Origin: Acidobacteriota bacterium
GTDB lineage: Bacteria > Acidobacteriota > Terriglobia > Acidiferrales > UBA7541
Assembly: GCA_003223315.1 (NCBI GenBank)
Contig: QHYR01000035.1
Span: 1-57,417 of the forward strand
Direction: 5' to 3'
Length of the DNA stretch: 57,417 nucleotides
The position numbers and the translations under genes were made by a program. Position 1 is the first letter of the stretch; every line of letters begins with the position of its first letter. Below are positions 26,496 to 34,969 of the stretch, one piece after another. The notes under the pieces were generated by a model. It made no database searches. It saw nothing but the letters and a program-made list of their open reading frames with translations, and had not been told where the DNA came from.

Positions 26496-27452
26496 TTATC
26501 GTTCGTAGAGCTTGTCCCCGGCCGGTATTTTGCGCATAACGTCTATGATGATCGTGTCGCCCTCCCAGTGCTTCACCAGTTGCTTCTTGCGCAGATGGCC
26601 CAGGAAGGTTTCCTCCACCAGTTCGACACACTTGTATTCCATGAGCTGCGCGTTGGCTTCGAGCTGACGGTACAGGACCATGCTCATCTTCCACGGACGG
26701 GTGAACACGTTGGGATCTTCGATGATGACCTCGTAGCGCAGCGCGTCGGGAGTGATCGGCGTAAAGCGCTCCACGACGTGCAGCGCGTCGCTATGGAAAT
26801 CGCCGGCGCGCGAGAACCAGGTCCGGTCGTTGAAATGGCTGACGTCGACGACGAGCGTGTTGCCTTCCCAGTGACCGACCGAATGGCCCATCCAGGTATC
26901 GGCGGGCGGCGGGTCGACCGGGTCGAGGTGAATGGTGCGGCTGGCGCCGGTAAATTCGAAGGACATCTCGATCTTATTCGTGCCCTGCGTGATCTGAAAC
27001 GGATAGGGCATATACATGGCCCGCGGGATGCCCGGCATGTAGCATCGGACTTCGGGGTCGCGATCCAGCCAGTGTTCGGCGTTATCTTTCTTTTTCGCGG
27101 CGGCCTCGGGTTTGTAGGGAATTGCGTTGCCTTCGACGACGCCGGGTCCGGGCGGCACGCCGCCGACTGAGCCCAGCGCCAGGACCGGGGCGGCCAGCAC
27201 CGGGACGTCCGGGTACACTCCGGGCTGGGCGACGGCAGGACGCATCGCGTGGGCCAGCAAGTCCCAGTTGGCCGTCGTGGTGGCCTGCCAGACGCCATTC
27301 AAGTTGGGGTGGCCGTCTGGCGTACGTATTGGCCGAGTGGCCTGAGCGGCGCGCGTGGCCTGACCGGTCGTGCGGATTGCGGCCAAACAAAACAAGGCGC
27401 CCATCGCGGCGCTGGCAATCAAAACAGTGGGGCGGTTGAATCCGATTCGCAT
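26496..27452 (-). CDS. Secreted acidobacterial paralogue family, short type (copy 1)
   Basis: 318 residues from ATG 27452 (MRIGFNRPTVLI), chosen because GGAG lies eight bases upstream; an in-frame ATG at 27467 is the alternative. Signal peptide, then GHPNLNGVWQATTTANWDL, RDPEVRCYMPGIPRAMYMPY, GHWEGNTLVVDVSHFND, LHVVERFTPITP, DPNVFTRPWKM and a second Cys (YKCVELVEE). A Leu/Lys tail (LRKKQLVKHWEGDTIIIDV) repeats the WEGDT motif. It is transcribed against its neighbours and closely resembles 30146-31120 along the whole length. Function unknown. Confidence 0.8.
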   Translation of the reverse strand: MRIGFNRPTVLIASAAMGALFCLAAIRTTGQATRAAQATRPIRTPDGHPNLNGVWQATTTANWDLLAHAMRPAVAQPGVYPDVPVLAAPVLALGSVGGVPPGPGVVEGNAIPYKPEAAAKKKDNAEHWLDRDPEVRCYMPGIPRAMYMPYPFQITQGTNKIEMSFEFTGASRTIHLDPVDPPPADTWMGHSVGHWEGNTLVVDVSHFNDRTWFSRAGDFHSDALHVVERFTPITPDALRYEVIIEDPNVFTRPWKMSMVLYRQLEANAQLMEYKCVELVEETFLGHLRKKQLVKHWEGDTIIIDVMRKIPAGDKLYER

Positions 27453-27649
27453 ATTCGGGGTCTCCATGCCGTGCGCAATTTCGACATAAGGTAACGAGCC
27501 AAGAGCGTCGCGTCAACTAAGCGCGCCTCAATCTTCTGGACAGCAGCCTAGTCCTTGTTGATAATGATGCCACCTAGCGGTTTGGAGCCGCGCCAGTTGT
27601 CCGGATATGCTCTCCGTCTGGCTGTTGAGGCCGCAGCGGGAGGTGTCAG

Positions 27650-28861
27650 ATGCGCACTCGATTCCTGAAACCGATCGGAGCAGTGGCGGTCATCATCTCG
27701 GTGGTCGTGTTTTTGAAGCCGACGCAGGTGACGGTCGCGCAGGAGGGCCCAACGCCCTCCGTGAAAGCGCCGGCGTCAGCTCAAGTCCTGAAGACGCCGT
27801 GGGGCGAACCCGATCTGCAGGGTATTTGGACCGACGAATCCGACACGCCCTTACAGCGACCCGCCAAGTATGCGAACCAGGAATTTTTCACCGAGGCGCA
27901 GCGGGCCGAATTGGACAAAGAGCGATCAGAGCTGCTCGGCGGCAACAAGCGTGAGGAGCGCGGGAGCGAGTCTGACGTCGCCGGCGCCTACAACGGAGTG
28001 TTCTTGTCCGTGAAGCACACCGGCGCGCGCACGTCGCTGATTGTGGATCCACCCAATGGCCGGATTCCGGCGCCGACGCCGCAGGCTCAGAAGATTGCCG
28101 CCGCCGAGCGAGAATTTCGTCTTGCTCTGTTGCAATCGACCGAGACGTGCAAAAATAAGGAGGCGGCGTGTAACGGAGGCAAGTACGATCCGAGGCCCTC
28201 GCCGCGACGCGCAGAGCTTCCTCCTCGCTACAACTTGGCGCACATCAATCGCGATGATGGTCCGGAGGACCACTGGCCGAATGACCGCTGCTTGACCGGC
28301 GGGCTGCCCGAGTTTGGAACCGCGTTCGGCGGGAGCTTCCGCCGCATTGTGCAGACACCAGGCGGCATCTCGATGTTCTACGACGTGGGTCAGGGGCAAG
28401 GGTGGCAGCGGAACATCGTCATGAACGGAAGCCCGCACTTGCCGGCCAGCATCCGCCAGTGGTACGGCGACTCGCGGGGCCATTGGGAGGGCAATACGCT
28501 GGTGATCGACGTGACGAATTTCAGTCCGAAGACCGATTATCAGGGCTCGCGCGAGAACTTGCACCTGGTGGAGCGCTGGACGCGAACCGGGCCGAACACG
28601 CTCGAATACGCGGTCACGATCGAAGATCCGACGGTGTGGACGCGGCCCTGGATGGTCAAGCAGGAGTTCACCAAGCAGGGCGACCAGGACAACAGAATTT
28701 ATTACGAGCCTCGTTGCATCGAGGGAAACTATGGCCTCCCGGGGCTGCTGCGTGGACGGCGCATGGAAGAGCGCGCCTTTGCGGAAGGACGAGGTCCTGA
28801 TCCGGCAACCAGCGACAACGTGAAGGGTGTTGTGGCCCTCGCACAGGATCCGTTCAATTAA
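27650..28861 (+). CDS. Secreted acidobacterial paralogue family, long type (copy 2)
   Basis: 403 residues. GGGAGG lies six bases before the ATG. Export signal, then LKTPWGEPDLQGIWTDESD, SLIVDPPNGRIPAPTPQA, extra Cys pair TCKNKEAACNGG, DRCLTGGLPEFG, FYDVGQGQGWQRNIVMNG, GHWEGNTLVIDVTNFS, LHLVERWTRTGP and RCIEGNYGLPG. Its mature part is nearly the same as that of 28904-30118 down to DNA level, showing recent tandem duplication. Function unknown; expected in the periplasm or outside. Confidence 0.82.
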   Translation: MRTRFLKPIGAVAVIISVVVFLKPTQVTVAQEGPTPSVKAPASAQVLKTPWGEPDLQGIWTDESDTPLQRPAKYANQEFFTEAQRAELDKERSELLGGNKREERGSESDVAGAYNGVFLSVKHTGARTSLIVDPPNGRIPAPTPQAQKIAAAEREFRLALLQSTETCKNKEAACNGGKYDPRPSPRRAELPPRYNLAHINRDDGPEDHWPNDRCLTGGLPEFGTAFGGSFRRIVQTPGGISMFYDVGQGQGWQRNIVMNGSPHLPASIRQWYGDSRGHWEGNTLVIDVTNFSPKTDYQGSRENLHLVERWTRTGPNTLEYAVTIEDPTVWTRPWMVKQEFTKQGDQDNRIYYEPRCIEGNYGLPGLLRGRRMEERAFAEGRGPDPATSDNVKGVVALAQDPFN

Positions 28862-30118
28862 CCAGGTAGTTCGGTAACCACTGCAAGGGAAAGGGAGACC
28901 ATCATGCGCGACTGGTTTCTACGTTCGATGATAACGGTCGCCATCGCCGCGGCCGCTGTCAGCGCGATCCTTTCGGTATCCATCACGCGGACGTCAGCTC
29001 AGGCTCCGGCTTCGGTGAAGGCTGCGGCGCCGACGTCGGCCCCGGCGCTCAAAACGCCTTGGGGCGAACCCGATCTGCAAGGCATTTGGACCGACGAATC
29101 GGACACGCCCTTGCAGCGCTCGCCCAAGTACGCGAACCAGGAGTTTTTCACCGAGGCGCAGCGAGCCGAATTGGATAAAGAACGAGCCGCGCTGCTCGGC
29201 CGGGACAGGCGTGTGGAGCGCGGGACCGAACTCGACGTGGCCGGCGCGTATAACGCGCAGTTTATGTCCGTCAAGCACACCGGCGCGCGCACGTCGCTGA
29301 TTGTGGATCCGCCCAATGGCCGGATTCCGCCGCTGACACCGGAGGCTCAGAAGATTGCCGCCGCCGAACGGGAATTTCGTCTGGCCCTGCTGCAAGCGAC
29401 CGAGACTTGCAAGAACAAGTCGGTGGCATGTAACGGCGGGAAGTACGATCCGACGCCCTCGCCGCGGCGCGCCGAACTTCCTCCTCGCTACAACACGGCG
29501 CGCATGAATCGCCGTGATAATCCGGAAGATGGCGCTTTGCCGGACCGCTGCTTGACCGGCGGGCTGCCCGAATTTGGAGGCGCGACCGGCAGCTTCCGCC
29601 GAATTGTGCAGACGCCCGGCGGCATCGCCATGTTCTATGACGTGGGGCAAGGGCAAGGGTGGCAGCGCAACATCGTCATGAACGGAAGTCCGCACTTGCC
29701 GGCCAGCGTCCGCCAGTGGTACGGCGACTCGCGGGGCCATTGGGAGGGCAATACGCTGGTGATCGACGTGACGAATTTCAGTCCGAAGACCGATTATCAG
29801 GGCTCGCGCCAGAACTTGCATTTGGTGGAACGCTGGACGCGGACCGGGCCGAACACGCTCGAATACGCGGTCACGATCGAAGATCCGACGATGTGGACGC
29901 GGCCCTGGACGGTCAAGCAGGAGTTCACCAAGCAGAGCGAGCAGGAGAACAGAATTTATTATGAACCTCGCTGCATCGAAGGAAACTATGCCTCCCCGGG
30001 GCTGATGCGGGGACAGCGCATGGCCGAGGCCGCTTTTGCGCGGGGACAAGGTCCCGATCCGGCAGTGAGCGACAATGCCACAGATTTTGTGGGCGTTGAA
30101 GACGATCCGTTGCAGTAG
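27790..30118 (+). repeat. Tandem duplication of the long-type paralogue
   Basis: The mature coding parts at about 27790-28800 and 29050-30060 share long identical DNA blocks (for example around 28440-28560 and 29690-29810). The signal-peptide codons of the second copy instead match the start of the short-type gene at 30146. Confidence 0.75.
28904..30118 (+). CDS. Secreted acidobacterial paralogue family, long type (copy 3)
   Basis: 404 residues, with AAGGGAG before the ATG. The leader (WFLRSMITVAIAAAAVSAIL) is nearly the leader of the short-type gene at 30146, while the mature part is nearly that of 27650-28861: WGEPDLQGIWTDESD, TCKNKSVACNGG, DRCLTGGLPEFG, GHWEGNTLVIDVTNFS, RCIEGNYASPG. The mosaic suggests recombination between neighbours. 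The 379-codon open frame on the opposite strand is a composition effect. Function unknown. Confidence 0.82.
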   Translation: MRDWFLRSMITVAIAAAAVSAILSVSITRTSAQAPASVKAAAPTSAPALKTPWGEPDLQGIWTDESDTPLQRSPKYANQEFFTEAQRAELDKERAALLGRDRRVERGTELDVAGAYNAQFMSVKHTGARTSLIVDPPNGRIPPLTPEAQKIAAAEREFRLALLQATETCKNKSVACNGGKYDPTPSPRRAELPPRYNTARMNRRDNPEDGALPDRCLTGGLPEFGGATGSFRRIVQTPGGIAMFYDVGQGQGWQRNIVMNGSPHLPASVRQWYGDSRGHWEGNTLVIDVTNFSPKTDYQGSRQNLHLVERWTRTGPNTLEYAVTIEDPTMWTRPWTVKQEFTKQSEQENRIYYEPRCIEGNYASPGLMRGQRMAEAAFARGQGPDPAVSDNATDFVGVEDDPLQ

Positions 30119-30145
30119 AGCCGAAAGAAGCAAAAGGAGGAGATC

Positions 30146-31120
30146 ATGCGCGGCCGATTCCTACGTTCGACGATAACGGTCGCTATTGCCGCAGCCGTGG
30201 TCAGCGCCGTCCTTTCGGTGTCTATCACGCGGACGTCCGGTCAGGCTCCCGCTGCTGTGCGGCCGGCTCGCGTCGCCGGCAAGCCAAACTTGAGCGGCAT
30301 CTGGCAAGCCAATAACGAAGCCAACTGGGATTTGCAGGCGCACGCGGCGCTTCCCGGCGCCGTCACGCAGCCGGGAATCTATCCTTATGACTACGCGCGG
30401 GTGCCGGCAGCGCCGGTTCTCGCGCTCGGCGCCGCGGGCGCCGTACCCGGATCGCTGGGCGTCGTGCAGGGTGACGGCCAGATTCCCTATACAGCGGAAG
30501 CTTTCATGATCAAGAAGGAAAATTCGGAACACTGGATTGACCGCGACCCGGAGTTGAAGTGTTACTTGCCGGGCATTCCGCGCGCGATGTATATGCCCTA
30601 TCCCTTCCAGATCACGCAAGGTACGGACAAGATCCACATGGCCTATGAATTCTCCAATACCGCGCGCACGATCCATTTGGACAAGGTCGCAGGGCCGCCG
30701 GACGATGCCTGGATGGGCCACTCCGTGGGACACTGGGACGGAGACACGCTTGCTGTTGACGTGACGAATTTCAATGACCGCAGCTGGTTCGATCGCGCGG
30801 GAAATTTCCATAGCGACGCGCTGCACCTGGTGGAGCGCTTTACGTTAATGTCGCCTGATATCATCAGGTACGAAGTGACGATCGAGGATCCCAAGGTCTT
30901 TACGCGGCCCTGGCGGATCGCCATGCCGCTCTATCGCCGAGTGGAACCGAACATGCAGCTTCTCGAGTTTCGCTGCAACGAATTCGTCGAGGAGTTCATG
31001 TACGGAGGTCTTCGCAAGCAGCAGTTGGTGAAGCACTGGGAAGGCGAAACCATGGCGGTGGATATCACTCGCAAGGTTCCGACCGGTGACCGGTTTTATG
31101 ATTGGTACGGCGGTAAGTAA
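30146..31120 (+). CDS. Secreted acidobacterial paralogue family, short type (copy 2)
   Basis: 324 residues. AGGAGG lies five bases before the ATG, 27 bases after the previous stop, so an operon is likely. Export leader shared with 28904, then GKPNLSGIWQANNEANWDL, RDPELKCYLPGIPRAMYMPY, GHWDGDTLAVDVTNFND, LHLVERFTLMSP, DPKVFTRPWRI, FRCNEFVEEFMYGGLRKQQL. It has two Cys in the same places as copy 1 at 26496. It is followed by the DUF6152 gene in the same direction. Function unknown. Confidence 0.82.
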   Translation: MRGRFLRSTITVAIAAAVVSAVLSVSITRTSGQAPAAVRPARVAGKPNLSGIWQANNEANWDLQAHAALPGAVTQPGIYPYDYARVPAAPVLALGAAGAVPGSLGVVQGDGQIPYTAEAFMIKKENSEHWIDRDPELKCYLPGIPRAMYMPYPFQITQGTDKIHMAYEFSNTARTIHLDKVAGPPDDAWMGHSVGHWDGDTLAVDVTNFNDRSWFDRAGNFHSDALHLVERFTLMSPDIIRYEVTIEDPKVFTRPWRIAMPLYRRVEPNMQLLEFRCNEFVEEFMYGGLRKQQLVKHWEGETMAVDITRKVPTGDRFYDWYGGK

Positions 31121-31216
31121 TACGGAAGGGCGCCACCTATCCTAAGTGGGGATAGTCGAGCCGCCGCGGGCCACGGCGTCCATCTTGGTTCTAAACGCGG
31201 CAGGAGGCTGAAGTCG

Positions 31217-31648
31217 ATGCGAACGAAGCTTGCCAGAGTAGTCTGCGTCCTGGTTCTAGCGATCTGCGGAGGGGCCACTGGGGTGTCGGCGCACCATGCG
31301 TTTGCAGCAGAGTTCGACGCGAATAAACCAGTGAGTTTCAAGGGGACGATCACGAAAATGGAATGGGTCAATCCCCACACGTGGTTGCACGTCGACGTGA
31401 AGAAGCCCGACGGCACGGTGGAGAACTGGGCCGTTGAAGCGGGCACGCCGAATGTCCTGTTCCGGCGCGGGTTCACTAAGGAATCCTTACTGCCGGGCAC
31501 CGAGATTGTGGTCGATGGGTACCAGGCGAAAGACGGGTCGCACCGAGCCAATGGCCGGGATCTCACGTTCCCTGACGGACGGAAGTTGTTTCTCGGCTCG
31601 TCCGGTACGGGCGCTCCCTATGAGTTGACGCCTGGCCAGAAGAAATAA
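31217..31648 (+). CDS. DUF6152-type secreted protein, predicted mature N-terminus His-His
   Basis: 143 residues. The signal peptide ends ATGVSA, followed directly by HHAFAAEFD; cleavage after that Ala would leave His-His at the N-terminus. The rest is a small beta-rich domain: VSFKGTITKMEWVNPHTWLHVDV, then NWAVEAGTPNVLFRRGFTKESLLPGTEIVVDGY and a C-terminal strand set ending FPDGRKLFLG. The domain recalls an OB or NirD-like barrel. The NPH motif and N-terminal His recur in the second family member at 44210. Function is unknown; metal binding is inferred in the findings. It sits between the secreted paralogues and two DUF6644 membrane proteins. Confidence 0.83.
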   Translation: MRTKLARVVCVLVLAICGGATGVSAHHAFAAEFDANKPVSFKGTITKMEWVNPHTWLHVDVKKPDGTVENWAVEAGTPNVLFRRGFTKESLLPGTEIVVDGYQAKDGSHRANGRDLTFPDGRKLFLGSSGTGAPYELTPGQKK

Positions 31649-31727
31649 CCGAGACAGCGCCCCATCTTACGGGCTCGGCGCGATCGTACTTCGACTCACT
31701 GCAGCATTTCGCTGGTTTGCTTCGGGA

Positions 31728-32585
31728 TTGCGCAAGAAGTTGGATTCCGAAACCTTAAGATCAGAGAGACGTGCATTGCAAATCCGAGTTCGTTTGCCAG
31801 GTTTGCTCGCTGCTTTGCTGTTGGTGCTCTGTTATTTGGTGACCCTGCGTATCGAGGCGTCTACACGCACGGCACAACGGCCGAGTGAAGTGGGGCGCCA
31901 AGTCCACATGATTTCTTCGGAATCCCGTTCGGGAGGATGGGCTCGCTTCGTCACTTTTCCAAGAACCGCGCCACTCCAGATAGCGGCGGCGGCGGCGGGG
32001 AGTGAGGAGGCGACCGGAGGCTCTCTCCTCAATTTTTTCAGACGGATGGGAGATTCATCGTGGAGCACCGGTCTGCACGAATCGCGATATGCTTATGACC
32101 TCATCGAATCCGTTCACGTGTGGGCGTTGTGTCTTTTCTTCGGCCTGGCGGTGATGTTCGACCTGCGCCTGCTCGGTTGGACGATGCGGAGCATACCCGT
32201 ATCGGAAGTTGCCCGGCGCCTGCTACCCTGGACCGCAGTTGGTTTCGTCGTCATGGTCATCAGCGGAGCGCTGCTGTTTTCCGCCATACCTCTGCGGTCC
32301 TATCAGAATATTTTCTTCCGGGCCAAAATGATTATGCTCGTGCTGGCAGGCCTGAACGTGTGGATTTTTCATTCGGGCGTTTATCGCCGGGTGACGACGT
32401 GGGATCTGGACAGGATAACGCCAAAAGCGGCCAGGGTTGCCGGCGCCCTCTCGCTCGTGCTGTGGATCTGCATCGTTCTTTCGGGAAGAATGATTGCGTA
32501 TAACTGGTTTGACTGCGACAGACAGCCGCAACCGGCGATCATCAATTTCCTTACCAGCTGCGTGCCGGATGGATCGGACCACTGA
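31728..32585 (+). CDS. DUF6644-type membrane protein A
   Basis: Up to 285 residues from a TTG at 31728. Recognisable homology begins only at SLLNFFRRMGDSSWSTGLHES (about residue 100), so the true start may be ATG 31908 or a codon nearer 32020. Features: LIESVHVWALCLFFGLAVMFDLRLLGW, LPWTAVGFVVMVISGALLFS, IFFRAKMIMLVLAGLNVWIFH and LSLVLWICIVLSGRMIAYNWF, giving about five helices with a conserved His in the first (ESVH). It overlaps the next gene as TGATG, so the two are translationally coupled. The partner at 32585 is a homologue. Role unknown; possibly a redox or metal-handling membrane protein. Confidence 0.78.
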   Translation: MRKKLDSETLRSERRALQIRVRLPGLLAALLLVLCYLVTLRIEASTRTAQRPSEVGRQVHMISSESRSGGWARFVTFPRTAPLQIAAAAAGSEEATGGSLLNFFRRMGDSSWSTGLHESRYAYDLIESVHVWALCLFFGLAVMFDLRLLGWTMRSIPVSEVARRLLPWTAVGFVVMVISGALLFSAIPLRSYQNIFFRAKMIMLVLAGLNVWIFHSGVYRRVTTWDLDRITPKAARVAGALSLVLWICIVLSGRMIAYNWFDCDRQPQPAIINFLTSCVPDGSDH

Positions 32586-33061
32586 TGTCCCTGCTGGCTT
32601 TCTTCCAGTGGTGTGAACAGTCGGGAATCGGCGCGGCGATACGACGATCCTCCTGGTTATTCCCCGTGATCGAGGCGATCCACCTCTTGGGCCTCGGCAT
32701 GATCGGGGGAGCCGTGTTGGTCGTCGACATGCGCCTCTTAGGCCTTGGCTTGCGGCGCCAGTCTCTCGCGCAACTGGCACGCGATGCGCAGCGATGGCTC
32801 ATCGGCAGCCTGATTGTGATGATCATCACCGGTACCCTGCTGTTCCTCTCCGAGGCGATCAAGTGTTATTACCATGCGGCGTTTTGGATGAAGATGGCGT
32901 CACTGTTTCTGGCCATCGTCTTCACGTTTACGGTGCAGCGCAAAGTGACCAGAGCCGAGGAGGCTCGAATGAGTCCGGTTTGGAGCAAGGTAGTGGCCCT
33001 GGTCTCGGTCGCGCTGTGGTCCGGCGTGGGCATCGGAGGACGCTGGATCGGATTTTCGTAG
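32585..33061 (+). CDS. DUF6644-type membrane protein B
   Basis: 158 residues. The start overlaps the previous stop (TGATG at 32583-32587). It is homologous to the preceding gene: LAFFQWCEQSGIGAAIRRSSW, VIEAIHLLGLGMIGGAVLVVDMRLLGLG, LIGSLIVMIITGTLLFLSEAI, AFWMKMASLFLAIVFTFTVQ, VALWSGVGIGGRWIGF. It has about five helices, with the conserved EAIH His in helix 1 and the FWMKM motif. The pair could form a heterodimer. It ends 42 bases from the convergent RnfD-like gene. Confidence 0.83.
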   Translation: MSLLAFFQWCEQSGIGAAIRRSSWLFPVIEAIHLLGLGMIGGAVLVVDMRLLGLGLRRQSLAQLARDAQRWLIGSLIVMIITGTLLFLSEAIKCYYHAAFWMKMASLFLAIVFTFTVQRKVTRAEEARMSPVWSKVVALVSVALWSGVGIGGRWIGFS

Positions 33062-33103
33062 AGGCGGCGTGCAACTGTCGTCAGGCTTTCGTTCAGCCGG
33101 ACG

Positions 33104-33982
33104 CTAGGCGGCGATGTGGCCGTCAGAGGGCAAGCGTTGGCGCGAGAATAGCCATCGATGCCAGGTTTCCCAGATGTTGCCGATGAGCACGCCGGCGAGA
33201 AGATAGTAGGCCGCACCCACCCACTCAAACGTCGCGTAGCTGGCCAGGGCGACCAGCACACCACACACAAGCTGATCGGGATACCTCACCGGCGAAGTCG
33301 GTGGATCGGTGAGGATGAAGAACGCAAAAAAGAGCACGGCATGGAGGTCCGGTGCTCGAAAGATTTCGGCGATTTTCCCCGGATCGCCAAGGAACGTCGT
33401 GAGCGTAAACAGCCCGAAATAGGTACCCAGAAAAACGAGTACCAAGGGAATCTTGTTGACCCGGTCGGCGATAAACGCGCCGGTCGCCACGAGCACCACC
33501 AGGGCCAATGGTGTGATCTGGGGCAAGGCGCCCCACCAACTCTGGCCTGTGTTGAAAATGTAAAATGTGGCCACCAGCGCCAGGGCCGCTGGATTGAAGA
33601 TGTTGGCCGAGCGAGTCCGGGCGATGTGCTTGCCGGCAATGGCGACCGCCGAGGTGCAAGCGGCGACATACCAAGGTTCGTGTGGGGTCAATACCATGGC
33701 CACAATCAAACCTGTGAGAACCGCTCCGCTGGGGAATTCCCAGGCGCCTTGTATCCTGCGGAGGACCAGCACGTCGATCGCGCCTGCAACCATCACGGCA
33801 GCCAGCAGGCCGGGGGCCACTAATGCGATTCCCTCACGCGGCGCGGCCAGAGCCGCCAGAATCACCAGGACGATGATGAGAAGACCCTTGGGCGTCTGGA
33901 AGAATCGCCAGATCGCCGAGCTAGTGCCGTTCCAACTTGTTGCTACGAATTTCACCCAGCCACGCATCGCACCTCCAGCCAT
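33104..33982 (-). CDS. RnfD/NqrB-like membrane electron-transfer subunit
   Basis: 292 residues with about eight to nine helices. Family-like features are GAWEFPSGAVLTGLIVAMVLTP (the loop before a flavin-side helix in RnfD/NqrB), SANIFNPAALALVATFYIF and HAVLFFAFFILTDPPTSP. These proteins carry electrons across the inner membrane, often with a covalently bound flavin. The start is ATG 33982, or ATG 33967 preceded by GGAGGT only three bases away. It follows apbE by 24 bases in the same direction, and the FMN-binding gene lies upstream of apbE. A 16-base inverted repeat brackets its start region. Confidence 0.8.
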   Translation of the reverse strand: MAGGAMRGWVKFVATSWNGTSSAIWRFFQTPKGLLIIVLVILAALAAPREGIALVAPGLLAAVMVAGAIDVLVLRRIQGAWEFPSGAVLTGLIVAMVLTPHEPWYVAACTSAVAIAGKHIARTRSANIFNPAALALVATFYIFNTGQSWWGALPQITPLALVVLVATGAFIADRVNKIPLVLVFLGTYFGLFTLTTFLGDPGKIAEIFRAPDLHAVLFFAFFILTDPPTSPVRYPDQLVCGVLVALASYATFEWVGAAYYLLAGVLIGNIWETWHRWLFSRQRLPSDGHIAA

Positions 33983-34010
33983 TTCGTCAAAATAGTTGGA
34001 ACGGCACTAG
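33921..34010 (-). repeat. 16-base perfect inverted repeat enclosing the RnfD-like start
   Basis: CTAGTGCCGTTCCAAC at 33921-33936 and its exact reverse complement at 33995-34010 are separated by 58 bases. One arm includes the apbE stop codon; the other lies inside codons 16-21 of the RnfD-like gene. The start codon and Shine-Dalgarno region are in the loop. Confidence 0.85.
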
Positions 34011-34969
34011 TGGTATTCACGCATCCCTCGCGTCGCATATCGCTCTAGCCCCGGAGAAATGATCAGCCCATCCACAGCCAAGCGATCGAAGAGCTGCATA
34101 CCCTCGGCCGGGCCCAGGACGAAAGCCGCCGTTGCGAGCGCATCCGCCAACATGGCATTCGGCGCGATAACGGTCACGCTCACCACGGCATTGGCTGACG
34201 ATCCTGTGCGCGGATCAAGGATGTGGTGGCCGCTCTCCTGGGCGCTTCGCCTTTCATAATCACCTGAAGTGCACACCGCGCGGTCGGACAAGCGGAGCGA
34301 ATCGATCAACTCATGGTTGTTGCGGGGATGGCGGATTCCAATGGACCAGGGCTGGCCGTCCGGGTTGCATCCTCCGAGATAGAGGTCGCCACCCGCATCA
34401 ATCGCAAAATTCTTGAAGGGTCGAAGCTCGCGCGCGGCGAGATCCACCGCCAGGCCTTTGGCAACCGCGCCGAGATCAAGGATCAAGGGGCGAAGCAGGG
34501 TAATCGTTCTGCGGTCCGCGTCAAGGCGAACGTCCCGATAGCTGACAGAGATACTGGAATCGAGAGGGGTTCGGATCGTCTTGCCAGTGCGATGCTCCCG
34601 GTTGAAGCCGCGCGTTTCCATGGCGTAGCCGACCGTGGGGTCGAATGCGCCTTCGCTTTCCTCCGCGACGGCCAAGGCAAATTGCACCGCTTCGTAAAGG
34701 ATTGTGCTGACTCGAACAGGCACGCCCACGTGATTGGCGAGCTGCATCACCTCGCTGCGGGCCTCAAATCGCGTACAACACTCCTCGACCCGGTTAAACC
34801 ATTCAAACGCACGTTCGATTGCTTCCTCGCGCTGCATGGGCCGGCGCGGGCCGTCTTCGGGGCCGACCACGTGGATCGTCACGAACGTGCCCATCAAGGC
34901 GACCGTGCGGACTACGTCGTCACTCAGTCGCTTTGGACAGCGCTGCGGCGACTGCATCAGAGAATGCAT
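34007..34969 (-). CDS. apbE: FAD:protein FMN transferase ApbE
   Basis: 320 residues from ATG 34969 (MHSLMQSPQ), chosen for a GGAGAG five bases upstream; an earlier in-frame start at 34996 exists. Flavinylation enzyme that transfers FMN from FAD to a Thr in target proteins. Family motifs are VALMGTFVTIHVVG, YGDL-like spacing into SEGAFDPTVG, LDLGAVAKGLAVDLAAREL (Mg/FAD), NFAIDAGGDLYLGG, CTSGDYERR, HHILDPRTG and AMLADALATAAFVLG. No strong signal peptide is seen, although ApbE often acts outside the cytoplasm. It overlaps the FMN-binding gene by 50 bases, so its substrate is probably the neighbouring FMN-binding protein. Confidence 0.93.
   Translation of the reverse strand: MHSLMQSPQRCPKRLSDDVVRTVALMGTFVTIHVVGPEDGPRRPMQREEAIERAFEWFNRVEECCTRFEARSEVMQLANHVGVPVRVSTILYEAVQFALAVAEESEGAFDPTVGYAMETRGFNREHRTGKTIRTPLDSSISVSYRDVRLDADRRTITLLRPLILDLGAVAKGLAVDLAARELRPFKNFAIDAGGDLYLGGCNPDGQPWSIGIRHPRNNHELIDSLRLSDRAVCTSGDYERRSAQESGHHILDPRTGSSANAVVSVTVIAPNAMLADALATAAFVLGPAEGMQLFDRLAVDGLIISPGLERYATRGMREYH

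Noticed and set aside
28994-30133. 379-codon open frame on the minus strand
   Set aside because: Exactly antisense to a conserved secreted paralogue, no ribosome site, Arg/Gly-rich low-complexity product; a composition shadow.
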